Shown one piece after another: positions 47,071 through 58,364 of a DNA stretch of 64,000 nucleotides. Within the stretch, counting starts at the first letter, position 1. Each line of letters starts with the position of its first letter. The DNA lies in NCBI RefSeq assembly GCF_050003625.1, contig NC_134397.1, positions 272,546,070 through 272,610,069 on the forward strand, written 5' to 3'. The notes under the pieces were generated by a model. It was not told where the DNA came from. It made no database searches and saw only the letters and a program-made list of their open reading frames with translations. The translations under genes were made by a program, and so were the position numbers. Origin of the DNA: Haematobia irritans. Lineage: Eukaryota; Arthropoda; Insecta; Diptera; Muscidae.

Positions 47071-49886
47071 TTATAAACAGAAACATTTTCAATAAACGTA
47101 TTGCTGTTCACAAATAAAAATGCAAACTCAGTAATATAGTTGATGACATGAAAAGGCGGCACGACAAATTTTAAACAAAATTGTTATACCCTCATTTCCA
47201 ACTTATGTAAGATTTAGAAGTAATAAGGTATTTAAAATTTCCATTTAAGCCGAAAACTGTTATAAACAAAAAATGCGAAACATTTACATAGTACTGTAAA
47301 AGATGGACACCAAATACTCGTATAAGAAACATAGAGGATTATGAGGAAAACGATATTTTCTGCCATAAACTATCTAAAATTGGACCTATTACATATGTTA
47401 AGCTCTGCAATGGATTCATGCACTATAAACAAGTAAGAGCATCATACACACATTTTCTCTCTCTCTTTCTCTCTTTCTTAAATATAGGTATCTGTTAGCA
47501 TAGAACGAAACCACCGGATATATGAATGGAAGCCAATAAAGAAACATTTTGCATACAAGTTTGCAAGCATGCATGCATGTGCTGGCACCAAGGCAAGCAG
47601 CAGGCATGCATGAATATGCATGCTTTGCAATTTTATGCAAATAATGTAAATGGAATGAATGTACAAAGACGACCAGCAAAATATGCAGGTATACAAAACC
47701 GGCTAATGAAAGTCAGCCCCCTCCCAAAAAAAAAAAAAATTAAAGATAATTCAAGCAGCAACTGGCAAACCAACGAGAATCCTCCAATTACGAGAACTAC
47801 TAAAGAACCGCATATCATCACTTAGACGTTGGTACAATCCGTTTATTTATTCTGTGTGTTTTTTCTTTTTTTTGTTGGTGAAAGGAAAACATAGCAAACT
47901 TTTACCATCCAACTAAAACTCTAAATGAGTTTTTGTACTCTTAAGCTTTTGGAAAATTACACTTCAAATCCATTAACCGAAAGCTTTAGAGAAAATCAAA
48001 TTGTCTTACATGTGGAGGTAGTTTAAGTTTGTGGACAAGGCTGTGGTTGTGTTCGTTAAGTTGATGGTAAACCATTAGCAACATCACCATATAGCAAGCA
48101 ATTTAAATGTAATATGAGGTGAAAGACTGAAAAAAGAGTGGCTCATTTATATATTTCTTAGAAATATGGTAACTATATCAAAACATGTATTAAAATATAT
48201 TTATACACGGGAATTTTTTATATATAGCGATGTTAGGATATGCAATAAACAAAGATAGAATAAATGATATGTCACAAATGATTTTGTGAAATATTTCATA
48301 GAAAATCTTAAAAAAACTTTACTTTGATCCAAACAGTTTCGCCTTCACTGATGGATTTTGGTATTGACTCTAAGCCGAGAAGCAGCATCTTTGCTTCTTT
48401 AAATAAATACATTTTTGAAGAAGTCATAAAGCTTTATACATATCAAGGCTCTATAAAATTTAAATTCGAACATATGTACCATTCATCGGATTTTTGCGAT
48501 ATTTTAAAAAAGTTATTCAAAAACAAATAAATGTCAGTTTAATGACACAGTGCAACACAAAAATTCCAAACAAAAAATCGCTTATCCCAGCCGAAAGTAC
48601 TCCATGAGAAGAGAAAAGTAATTTCTGGATTTTACTAGATTGGTTGTCGTTCGTCTATTATGAGCCTCTAAAATTTTGTCACCAAATTCCATTTTGAGCA
48701 CTTTTCGTATGGACATAGCTCGGAAAATGCTGTGACTTTATTTTTGAGGTATTCAAAAAAGTTGTAGCTCTTGACTCGGCCAACAAAAGTGCTGAATATA
48801 TTAATTCGGAAATTGTTCATCTTAATGCCCAAAACCGCAAAAAATATCGAAAAATATCACTTTTATCACCGATTTTTCCGATTTTTGACTACTGTTCTTG
48901 AACTATTGAATATTTTACAAAAAAGTCAATGGAAGAAATGTAGCCTATAAAATAATGAACAACTTTGTAGTACATTCTAACTTCTTAGGGTTAGACGAGT
49001 GGACTTTAAAATGGATTGCTTTACATAAAAGAAAATTCCGTGGAATTGAGGTCAACGTGATTTCAAAACAGCACCAAGGCAAATATGCAAAATCGTCAAA
49101 ATAAATCAGAGGCTATATTCGAAGCTGTGATGCGAATCCACTGAATTAGATGTGAATAAAGAAATTTTGTGATATTTTGACCAATAAATAATTTTTAAAA
49201 TTTTTTTATGATTTTTAATGCATTATAACGCTTGTCTGCAATGCTTGACATAAAATATTTTCAAAAATTCGCAATTTTTTCAGAAAGGATGTCGCATTTT
49301 TTTCGGCAAAATTTAAATAATTTGCACTATTTTATTAATTTTTAATCTGTTTTTAACCCATTTGAAACAATATAATTTTAAATTTCACATTAAAAATGTA
49401 AAAAAAGCGGATTATAAAAAATTGACTCAAATGAACTTCCTGTGCAGTTAAAATAAAGAACATCTTTGGGAGGACATTTTTGGAAGTGCTTTTAAAGTTG
49501 TGCCTTAAGAAGAACTTCCAAATTTTTTGCTGGGAGATTAATATTTGTATAAGTTTTGGAGAAGTCTTACAAAAACGATTGTAATGCGTTTACTAAACGG
49601 CAAGAGTACCTTAACCAATAGAGGAGAAGCATGGTTGGCAAATTTAATTGGACAAAGACCTGTAGGCTGCAAGTTGGTTAAATGGGCGTTTCTGAATTAC
49701 CACATTTCTCATCAGAAAGCTTTACTTGAAGCAAAACTATCAACCAAATATCAGAATAAATTCGTATAATTCACCAAACCCAAAGTGAATTACAGTTGAA
49801 CCTTCCGAAGTCGTCTTTGCCTTAATAAGTCATTATTTTCCTTTGCCAAAGCCAAATCATAGATTTCAGTGAAGTGCTTGGATTCA
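47071..49886. other. unassigned stretch, about 2.8 kb
   Basis: A CTCTCTCTTTCTCTC tract near 47455. 48560-49160 is moderately complex and might be an unrecognised element; no frame shows a motif. A CTGGG-ended repeat edge lies at about 49440-49533 and a sequence related to the 19000 and 45400 block (CTTAACCAATAGAGGAGAAG) at 49596-49680. No exon recognised. Confidence 0.45.
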
Positions 49887-51267
49887 TTTTATACCCACCA
49901 CCATAGAATGGTGGTTTGTCATTCCGTTTGTAACACATCGAAATATCGATTTCCGACTATATAAAGTATATATATTCTTGATCAGGGAGAAATTATAAGA
50001 CAATATAACGATGTCCGTCTGTCTGGCTGTCTGTCTGTTGTAATCACGCTACAGTCTTCAATAATGAAGCAATCGTGCTGAAATTTTGCACAAACTCGTC
50101 TTTTGTCTGCAGGCAGATCAAGTTCGAAGATGGGTTATATCGGTCCAGGTTTTGATATAGTCCCCATATAAACCGACCTCCCTATTTGGGGTCATGGGCT
50201 TATAGAAATATTGAGGTATTTTATGACCATAAAGAGGTGTGCCAAAAATGGTGAGTATCGGTCCATGTTTTGGTATAGCCCCCATATAGACCGATCTCCC
50301 GATTTTACTTCTTGGGCTTATAGAAACCGCAGTTTTTATTCAATTTACCTGAAATTGGAAATCTAGAGGTATTGTAAGACCACAAATACGTGCGCCAAAA
50401 GTTGTGAGTATCGGTCCATATTTTGATATAGCCCCCATATAGACCGATCTTCCGATTTTACTTCTTGGGTTTATAGAAACCATAGTTTTTATCCAATTTG
50501 CCTGAAATTGAAAATCTAGAGGTACTTGAGGACCATCAAAAGGTGTACCGAAAATGGTCCGTATCGTTCCATGTTTTGGTATAGCCCCCATATAGACCGA
50601 TATCCCGATTTTACTTCTTGGGCTTCTAGAATCCGAAGTTTTTATGCAATTTGTCTGAAATTGGAAATCTAGAGGTATTTTCGGGCCATAAAGAGGTGTG
50701 TCGAAAACGGTGAGTATCGATCCATATTTTAGTATAGCCCCCATAAGAACTATCTCCCGATTTAACTCCTTGGGTTTCTAGAAACCGTAGTTCTTACCCG
50801 ATTTGCCTGAAATTGTAAATATTGTGGTATTTTAGGCTCACAAAAACGTGTATCGGATTAAGTTTTTATCGGTCCATTTGGTAATGCCTCCATATAGACC
50901 GATTTCACTTCTTGAGGTTATAGAAGGCGCACTGATCATGAAATTCGCTTGTAAATGTAAAAATGTAAAATTTCCAGATTTTATTTCTCGGGTGAAAATC
51001 TACAGATTTAAGATTTCAAATCAAGACGTTATTTTATAATTTTCTTGCACACTCACAAGAGATGTTAATGATTCCTCTAAAACTCAAACAAAAATGGTTC
51101 TTATAAATCCAGAAACTGATATAGTCCTTATTGGCGAAATCTTTAAATTTATCTTAGGGAAGTGTCCTCAAGCCCTCCTGAAATTTCAAAGGAAACCCTA
51201 ATATTTGGTTCATGGTGGTGGGTATTTAAGATTCGGCCCGGCCGAACTTTCTGCTGTATGTACTTGT
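49887..51267 (-). mobile_element. DINE-A element, minus orientation, both ends present
   Basis: A-end TATACCCACCACCATAGAAT, ATATATTCTTGATCAGGGAG, GTCCGTCTGTCTGG tract, about five 153-bp units, then TTCGGCCCGGCCGAA near 51233 and TGTACTTGT. The A-end is shortened (ATGGTGGTTTGTC), so its fold is weak. Confidence 0.85.
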
Positions 51268-51699
51268 TCTCTTTCTCTTTGTTCTTCATAAATTTGACAA
51301 ACATTCACTTCCTCTGTGGGAAAAAACTCATGTAGTTTTTTGTTGGCATTTTATCTACCATTTACGAAATGCATCCTTCTAGTGAACTAAAAACAAAGAA
51401 AAAATTTTAGACACCAGATCATTACCATTTCAATCACGCTGTAGTTCATTCTTTCTATATTTGAGAAGTCTATAAAAAAAACTTTCTTTGTTTAGTTAGC
51501 ATTGAACTTATTTGTATGCCATTAAAATTTTACAGGCATTTAGTTCATAAAATTTTTGAGACATACTTAAAATAAAGGAAAAATCCGATGGGCTGGGGAG
51601 AATTTCTTACAAAATTTTAAAAATAAAGTAAAACAAAATAATTTTTGTCGCAATAAATATTAGTTAATTTTAGCATGTGTACAAACTATCTGGGTACAT
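51268..51699. other. unassigned stretch
   Basis: About 430 bp of AT-rich sequence between two DINE elements, nothing recognised. Confidence 0.5.
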
Positions 51700-52049
51700 T
51701 TTTATACCCTCCACCATAGGATGGGGGTATATTAACTTTGTCATTCCGTTTGTAACACATCGAAATATTGCTCTAAGACCCCATAAAGTATATATATTCT
51801 GGGTCGTGGTGAAATTCTGAGTCGATCTAAGCATGTCCGTCCGTCCGTCCGTCTGTCCGTCCGTCCGTCTGTCCGTCTGTCCGTCTGTCCGTCTGTCCGG
51901 CTGTCCGTCCGTCTGTGGAAATCACGCTAACTTCCGAACGAAACAAGCTATCGACTTGAAACTTGGCACAAGTAGTTGTTATTGATGTAGGTCGGATGGT
52001 ATTGAAAATGGGCCATATCGGACCACGTTTACGTATAGCCCCCATATAA

Positions 52050-53000
52050 ACCGATCCCCAAATTTGGCTTGGGGAGCCTCCCGGAGCAGCAAAATTCATC
52101 CGATCCGGTTGAAATTTGGTAAGTGGTCTTAGCATACGGTCTCTAACAACCATGCAAAAATTGGTCCATATCGGTCCATAATTATATATAGCCCCCATAT
52201 AAACCGATCCCCAGATTTGACCTCCGGAGCCTCTTGGAGGGGCAAAATTCATCCGATCCGATTGAAATTTGGTACCTGATGTTAGTATATGGTCTCTAAC
52301 AACCATGCAAAAATTGGTCCATATCGGTCCATAATTATATATAGCCCCCATATAAACCGATCCCCAGATTTGACCTCCGGAGACTTTAGGAGGGGCAAAA
52401 TTCATCCGATCCGGTTGAAATTTGGTACCTGATGTTAGTATACGGCCTCTAACAACCATGCAAAAATTGGTCCATATCGGTCCATAATTATATATAGCTC
52501 CCATATAAACCGATCCCCAGATTTGACCACCGAAGCCTCTTGGAGGAGCAAAATTCATCCGATGCGGTTGAAATTTAGTACGTGGTCTTAGTATACGGTT
52601 TTTAACAACCATGCAAAAATTGGTCCATATCGGTCCAAAATTATATATAGCCCCCATATAAACCGATCCCCAGATTTGACCTCCGGAGCCTCTTGGAGAG
52701 GCAAAATTCATCCGATCCGGTTGAAATTTGGTACCTGATGTTAGTTTACGGCCTCTAATAACCATGCAAAAATTGGTCCATATCGGTCCATAATTATATA
52801 TAGCCCCCATATAAACCGATCCCCAGATTTGACCTCCGGAGCCTCTTGGAAGAGCAAAATTCATCCAATCCAGTTGAAATTTGGTACATGGTGTTAGTAT
52901 ATGGTCTCTAACAACCATGCAAAAATTGGTCCATATCGGTCCATAATTATATATAGTTCCCATATAAACCGTCCCCAGATTTGACGTCCGGAACCTCTTG
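52050..53000 (-). repeat. 153-bp array of DINE-B with a 378-codon artefact frame
   Basis: AAACCGATCCCCAGATTTGA recurs at 52201, 52354, 52507, 52660 and 52813, exactly 153 bp apart. As 153 is 51 codons, one minus frame stays open for 378 codons with MGAIYNYGPIWTNFCMVVRD repeated. The frame has no domain, and the same period gives unrelated peptides in other DINE families. Confidence 0.92.
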
Positions 53001-53150
53001 GAGGAGCAAAAGTCATCCGATACGGTTGAAATTTAGTACATTTGGTCAATATATGGCCTCTAACAGCCATGTAAAAATTGGTCCATACCGGTCTTTAGTT
53101 ATATATAGCCGATGACTTATTACACAAAAACTGGTCCATATCGCCAAAAA

Positions 53151-53745
53151 TAATCTACCAAAACTTTATTTCCATAGAAAATTTTGTCAAATTTTATTAC
53201 TCTAGAAAGTTTTGTCAAAATTTCATTTCTATAGAAAGTTTTGTCAAAAGTTTATTTCTATACAAATGTTTGTCAAAATTTTATTTCCATAGAAAATTTT
53301 GTCAAAATTTTATTTCTATAGAAAATTTTGTAATCTACCAAAACTTTATTTCCATAGAAAATTTTGTCAAATTTTATTACTATAGAAAGTTTTGTTAAAA
53401 TTTCATTTCTATAGAAAGTTTTGTCAAAAGTTTATTTCTATAGAAATGTTTGTCAAAATTTTATTTCTATAGAAAATTTTGTAAATAATTTATTTCTATA
53501 GAAAATTTTGTCAACATTTTATTTCTATACAAAATTTTGTCAAAATTTTATTTCTATACAAAATTTTGTCAACATTTTATTTCTATAGAAAATTTTGTCA
53601 AGTTTTTATTTCTATAGAAAATTTTGTCAAATTTTTATTTCTATAGAAAATTTTGTCAAAATTTTATTTCTATAGAAAATTTTGTCAAGGTTTCATTTCT
53701 ATAGAAAATTTTGTCAAAATTTTATTTCTATAGAAAATTTTGTCA
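53151..53745. repeat. 29-bp minisatellite with a 180-bp higher-order duplication
   Basis: CTATAGAAAATTTTGTCAAA recurs every 29 bp (for example 53641, 53670, 53699). A longer block beginning TAATCTACCAAAACTTTATT occurs at 53151 and again at 53331 with the same pattern of unit variants, showing duplication of about six units together. Confidence 0.9.
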
Positions 53746-53983
53746 AACTAGATTATATACGTATTTAATTGGCTTTTTTTGTTTAATATATACCCCGTAT
53801 GGGCTAACTTACAATTTAGAAGACAGTGTTAAAAAGTTTTACGATACCTTGCCATCGGCAAGTGTTATCGCAACCCAAGTAATTCGATTGTGGATGACAG
53901 CCTTTAGTAGAAGTTCCTACGCAATCCATGGTGGAGGGTACATAAGATTCGGCCTGGCCGAACTTACGGCCGTATATACTTGT

Positions 53984-55841
53984 TGAAACTATTACGTTGT
54001 TGTTATTGATCATATGTGACACAATGTTCCCTCTACATTATATTGCATCGTGTCCACAACTTTTTCCTAAAGATAATTTTGAAATTTTATCATCTATCAT
54101 AGTGAATAGTTTCATCTAAAATAAACAATTGTGTTTTAGGGTCATTAGCGAATTAAAATCATCTATAGGATTCATTTCTATTGTATTCTTAAACATTCGA
54201 GTCGAAAAAGGTGCATTGAGTGTATGGTCTTTTTCTAAATCATCTTGTACCAAATCTCCATTGACATCACAAACCGTTATGAAGTACTTAGTTCCTCTAC
54301 TAAAAGGATCATCCAAGTTTTCCTAGAATCATTTTGCGGAAATAGTTCTTTTCCGTACAATATAACCAAGATTCTTTTTCCTAATTTAATATGTAATTTA
54401 GTCCTTTAATATTTTCGCTTACCGTAATAGCCTTGAAGTGGCTTTAACAATTTCGTAGCAAACACTTTGGGAGTTAACTGGCATGAGAAGTTTCTAAAGA
54501 AAAATGAGATTAAATCATTTTTAATAATTCACCAGAGATAATGAAGGTAGAAACATTCGCTAAGTGCGTATGAGAGAGATTATATTGGATTGAAGAGATC
54601 TCGTAGAGTAAAGATAGACTCACACACAGAGACACTTATGGAAACTATTTGCATATCTAATGAGAAATATTTCCGTCAATGCTCGTACACTTGTAAGAGA
54701 GGGGAACCCTTCAACTCATTTGAACGACAATTTGCAACATTTCCACTCACACACACATATATATATTCACTCGGTGAGACAACATACTTGCTCTCACTCT
54801 CCTGTGTGTGTGTGTGCAACGTTGGGTCTGAACTCATTAATGTTAAGTGCCTAAAACTTTTTGAAGCATATTTAACTTAAAAATATGTTCATAAATTTTG
54901 TTTTCGGCTTTGAGTTTTTTTTTTTTTTTGGTTTTTGTGAAAAGGTGCCGCTCTAAGTGAAACTGTAGGAACAACGGGGCGGCGATGGTTCACTTGGATT
55001 TTATGGATTGTAGTGGGAAGCTGAAAGTTTGCTAAACTGAAATTAAAAATAGTTTTAAATGCTTTTGAAGATGTAGCCGAGGGATGGTGAGGGGTGGGGA
55101 GAGTGCGAGTATTCGTTAGGTTGCTACATCATCGGATATACTAAAATAGCATCACATTTAGCTCATTTAACAGTTCAACATAGACCATCAGCCAAAGCTC
55201 TTTGGCCAGGAACTTTTGAAGAGCAACAAAAACTGTGACATTTGAAATAAAGTTCAACTCAGATTCAGAAAAAATGAGTAGGTGAGTGAGTTGGAGTGTA
55301 ATACTTTAACACAAAATCCTACAAAGGCATTTAGGTTGCCTGTTGGCTGGCGGGGCGCAGGGTATAGAGGGGAATTTATGGCCTTGTTAATTATTTATGC
55401 ACGCAATGAATTAAAAATCGTTTTGCCAAATGTATGCAAATGGCCAGGATTAAAGTTTTATTAGGCATAATCACACATACTAGCACTCAAATACACATCC
55501 ATTCTCATATGTACTCCACAAAACAGTTGAATTCAAAGTTTCTTTTAAAAAAGAGTTTTAATGCGAAATTTCTTTTGAGTGCCACTTTGTCACGAAAAAG
55601 TTTGTTAAAGTTTTTTTTTGTCAGTTTTGTAATCTCAAAGTTGATGCATAAAAACGTTGAAGCTTTGAAAAGGGCCAATTATATAGAAAAAAGAATAGCT
55701 TTTATGTAAATGTATGTGTTTTTTTTTATTAATTTTCTTGGCATACGCTGTTTTTGTTAGTAAACATTCTTTGTTGTTAGTATACCATTAAATGTGTTTT
55801 TCCTAGCGTAATATTTTCTTAATGACTATCATTTAACTTAC
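53984..55841. other. intron sequence next to the host exon, one coding-like frame
   Basis: Little repeat signal. It contains the frame at 54116-54326 described separately, a T-run at 54916-54930 and short CA/GT tracts near 54750-54820. If the host gene reading is right this is the intron downstream of the exon at 55842. Confidence 0.5.
54116..54326 (-). CDS. unrecognised coding-like frame, low confidence
   Basis: About 70 open minus-strand codons including ENLDDPFSRGTKYFITVCDV and NGDLVQDDLEKDHTLNAPFS, ending in a stop. Residue use is balanced and unlike the AT-driven frames around it, and the sequence is not repeated in the window. An acceptor-like TTCTAG precedes GAAAAC (E N L). A second short open block with a GTAAGC donor-like end lies upstream at about 54427-54482, but its phase does not join. 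No family is recognised; it could be an exon, a decayed gene or transposon protein, or chance. Confidence 0.25.
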
Positions 55842-56029
55842 CTCGATGGTAGAGTCGCGAATGTAGATTTCTTTGGTATCATTGGGGTTGCGATCTCGTG
55901 GTCTATAGGTTATGCGATAACCTAAAAATTCTCCTAATATCGTATCGGGTGGCGGTGGTTTCCATGAAATATATACAGAGGTGGATGATGTATTGTGGGC
56001 TGCTGTGGGTATTGGTTTACCCGTAGGAG
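55842..56029 (-). CDS. sdk: Sidekick-like fibronectin type III exon
   Basis: Internal exon of a minus-strand gene, 188 bp, bounded by a strong acceptor (TATAATTTCAG before CTCC) and a strong donor (GAG then GTAAGTT). It enters in phase 1 (the last two bases of an Ala-type codon) and leaves in phase 0. The 62 complete codons start PTGKPIPTAAHNTSSTSVYI and continue SWKPPPPDTILGEFLGYRIT and YRPRDRNPNDTKEIYIRDST. This is the first part of a fibronectin type III domain: the proline-rich linker, the core Trp in SW, the PPPP turn and the GYRITYR strand are all present; strands E to G must be in the next exon, not found. The wording fits the C-terminal FNIII series of Sidekick, a transmembrane adhesion protein of the Ig superfamily acting in synaptic and tricellular contacts. 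Another FNIII receptor is possible. Confidence 0.8.
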
Positions 56030-56249
56030 CTGAAATTATATATAAAAGATTCAATGAAATTTTAATATAGAAAAATATATTCAATTATTATATTGGTTTT
56101 TGTACCATACACTGTTAAAAATTTTATTTGCATTAAAATATTCCAATTATATGTATTCAGGGTGGTGAAAGTGTAATGCAACAAAGTAAAGTAACTGTCA
56201 CTTGAATAAATCTGCCAGCTGTCAGACAAGCGGTGATAGCAAACTGAAG

Positions 56250-56296
56250 GGAGCCACCTGTGGTGCAATGATTAACACGCCCGCCCTGCGTACATG
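56250..56296 (+). mobile_element. SINE head fragment
   Basis: GGGAGCCACCTGTGGTGCAATGATTAACACGC region: SINE head with A box TGGTGCAATGA, stopping before the B box. It lies 220 bp upstream of the FNIII exon, inside the intron and opposite in orientation to the gene. Confidence 0.7.
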
Positions 56297-56805
56297 TAGA
56301 AACGATGATGTAGAAATATAGAAATGATAAAGATGGTTCCTCGTCATATTGATATAACACCCTATTTTATTACTTGAGTATATACACTTAAAAAAAAAAA
56401 GTGAACTCTCTATTTCACTAAAGCCAATTTAACTTTATTTTAGTTCATGAAATTATTACGTTTGGAGAAAGTGTCCTTTATTCTAATAATTTTAGTAAAA
56501 TTAACTAAAACCGATAAAAATTTTAGTAAAATTAACTACGTTAGTAAAATTAACTAAAACCGAGGAAAAAATATACTTAAATGAAGCATAAAGATTAAAT
56601 AAATTCGTGTCTTCCACAAAATAGTTCAGAATTTCTTTAAATTTGTAAATGTGTCCAAAACTGCGTCCATCATGAACTTCGTATGTCACTAAAGACATTC
56701 TTGCAATTTTGAACTCCAAGTATTCCCTTCAAACTACAAAATTTTCTTTAACAAGTGAAACAACTTAGTAATAAATTTTAAATTTTCTTGAATTTATAGA
56801 AAAAT

Positions 56806-57857
56806 AATAATGCAAAAATTGGCCCACATCGGTCCATAATTATATATAGCCCCCATATAAACCGATCCCCCGATTTGGCTTGCGGAGCCTCTAAGAGAAG
56901 CAAATTTCATCCGATTCAGCTGAAATTTGATACATGGTGTCAGCATGCGATTTTTAACAACCATGCAAAAATTGGTCCTCATCGATCCATAATTATATAT
57001 AGCACCCATATAAACCCCCGATTTGGCTTGCGGAGCCTCTAAAATAAGCAAATTTCATCCGATCCGGCTGAAATTTGGTACATGGTGTTAGTATTTGGTC
57101 TCTATTCACCATGCAAAAATTGGTGCACATCGGTCCATAATTATAGATAGCCCCCATATAAACAGATCACCAGATTTGACCTCCGGAGCCTCTTGGAAGA
57201 CCAAAATTCATCTGATTCAGTTGAAATTTGGAACGTGGTGTTAATATATGGCCTTAAACACCACGCACAAATTGGTCGAAATCGGTCCATAATTATATAT
57301 AGCCCCCATATAAACAGATCACCAGATTTGACCTCCGGAGCCTCTAAGAGAAGCAAAATCCATCCGATTTAGTTGAAATTTAGTACGTGAGTATATGGTA
57401 TCCAACAACCATGCAGGAAGTGGTTCATATCAGTCCATAATTATATAACATATAGCTCCCATATAAAGCGATCCCCAGATTTGACCTCCGGTGCCTTTTG
57501 GAGAAGCAAAATTCATCCGATCTGGTTGAAATTTGGTACGTGGTGGTAGTATATGATATTTAACAACCATGCCAAAAGTGGTCCATATCAGTCCACAATC
57601 ATATATAGCCCCCATATAAACCGATCCCGAGATTTGGTTTTGGAGCCACTGCTGGAGCAAGCTGGTATGACAAAATTTTTTATATAATTTGTGGATTTTA
57701 TGAGGAATTTTTTTTGGTAGATTTTATGAGGAACTTTTTAATTTTTGGGCATGAAAGCGTCCCAATTTGTGTACAAGAGCGAATAAAATACTGACAAGAC
57801 TGATAGAGGACACATAAAATTTGGCCTGGCCGACATTTCGGATGAACACACTTGTTT
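56806..57857 (-). mobile_element. DINE-B element, A-end missing
   Basis: Starts inside the array (ATGCAAAAATTGGCCCACAT), has about five units of the CCCCCATATAAACCGATCCC type, then a degenerate spacer and the B-end GGCCTGGCCGACATTTCGG with ACACACTTGT. The minisatellite seen in other DINE-B copies is absent. Confidence 0.8.
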
Positions 57858-58340
57858 ATTTAATTAAATTATTGATGAGGATAATTAACAATTTTTTATG
57901 TATTTTCTTATCAGATTTAATTCATTGTTTAATTTGATGAAAAATAAATTGTATCAGATAATTGGTTACTTCACTTTCGTCACTTTCAAACAACTCTTAT
58001 TGGAAATATGTTGGTCATATTTTTGTTTTGTGAAGTTGTTCTTGTTTTTTTTTTGTCGAAACTTGAGATCCTGGTTAACAGAAGTAAAGCTGGCTATTGC
58101 AAACTCAAAAGAAATTGCAGAATGCATTAGCTTTTTTCTCCTATTCCTTTCCCACTTATGGCCCTCCAATTAGCTATGGCCCATTAAATAATATTGAAAT
58201 TTGCTTTTATTCCACCTACAAAGATTGCGAAAAACATTTACAGTCTATTAAAATATCCCAAAAACTGTTGCTAGTCACGCAACAAAAGGGAAGGCGAAAA
58301 ATGGAAACATTTTTATCTGCTGACTAAGAACCGCACTTAC

Positions 58341-58364
58341 CGCGATAACCATCAGTAACACTAA
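58341..58364 (-). CDS. candidate 24-nt phase 1-1 microexon of the sdk-like gene
   Basis: The minus strand has acceptor TATTATCCACAG, then 24 bases, then donor GTAAGTGCGG (GTAAGT is a strong match). The exon reads xTT AGT GTT ACT GAT GGT TAT CGC G, so joined to 55842-56029 it gives SVTDGYR-A-PTGKP with the split codon forming GCT (Ala). In Sidekick proteins the end of one FNIII domain (pattern V.V..G.AAP) precedes the next in this way, so the peptide suits an inter-domain linker. Length divisible by three and equal phases make it a possible cassette exon. The polypyrimidine stretch before the acceptor is weak, and GTAAGT occurs by chance in 64 kb, so this is a prediction only. Confidence 0.45.

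Larger units (their letters stand above)
51700..53983 (-). mobile_element. DINE-B element, the most complete copy
   Basis: Both ends are intact: A-end TATACCCTCCACCATAGGAT and B-end with TTCGGCCTGGCCGAA near 53949 and GTATATACTTGT. Order from A to B: ATATATATTCTGGGTCGTGG, an approximately 80-bp GTCCGTCCGTCTGTCC tract (51833-51915), six or more 153-bp units, a 29-bp minisatellite, GCAATCCATGGTGGAGGGTA and the hairpin. Confidence 0.9.

Noticed and set aside
51827..52963. 378-codon minus-strand open frame with repeated peptide
   Set aside because: It is a 153-bp (51-codon) DNA tandem array. The array belongs to a non-coding DINE-B, the frame starts in repeat sequence and ends in the microsatellite, and no domain is present. 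The same applies to 24833-25630, 30728-31516 and 16867-17490.
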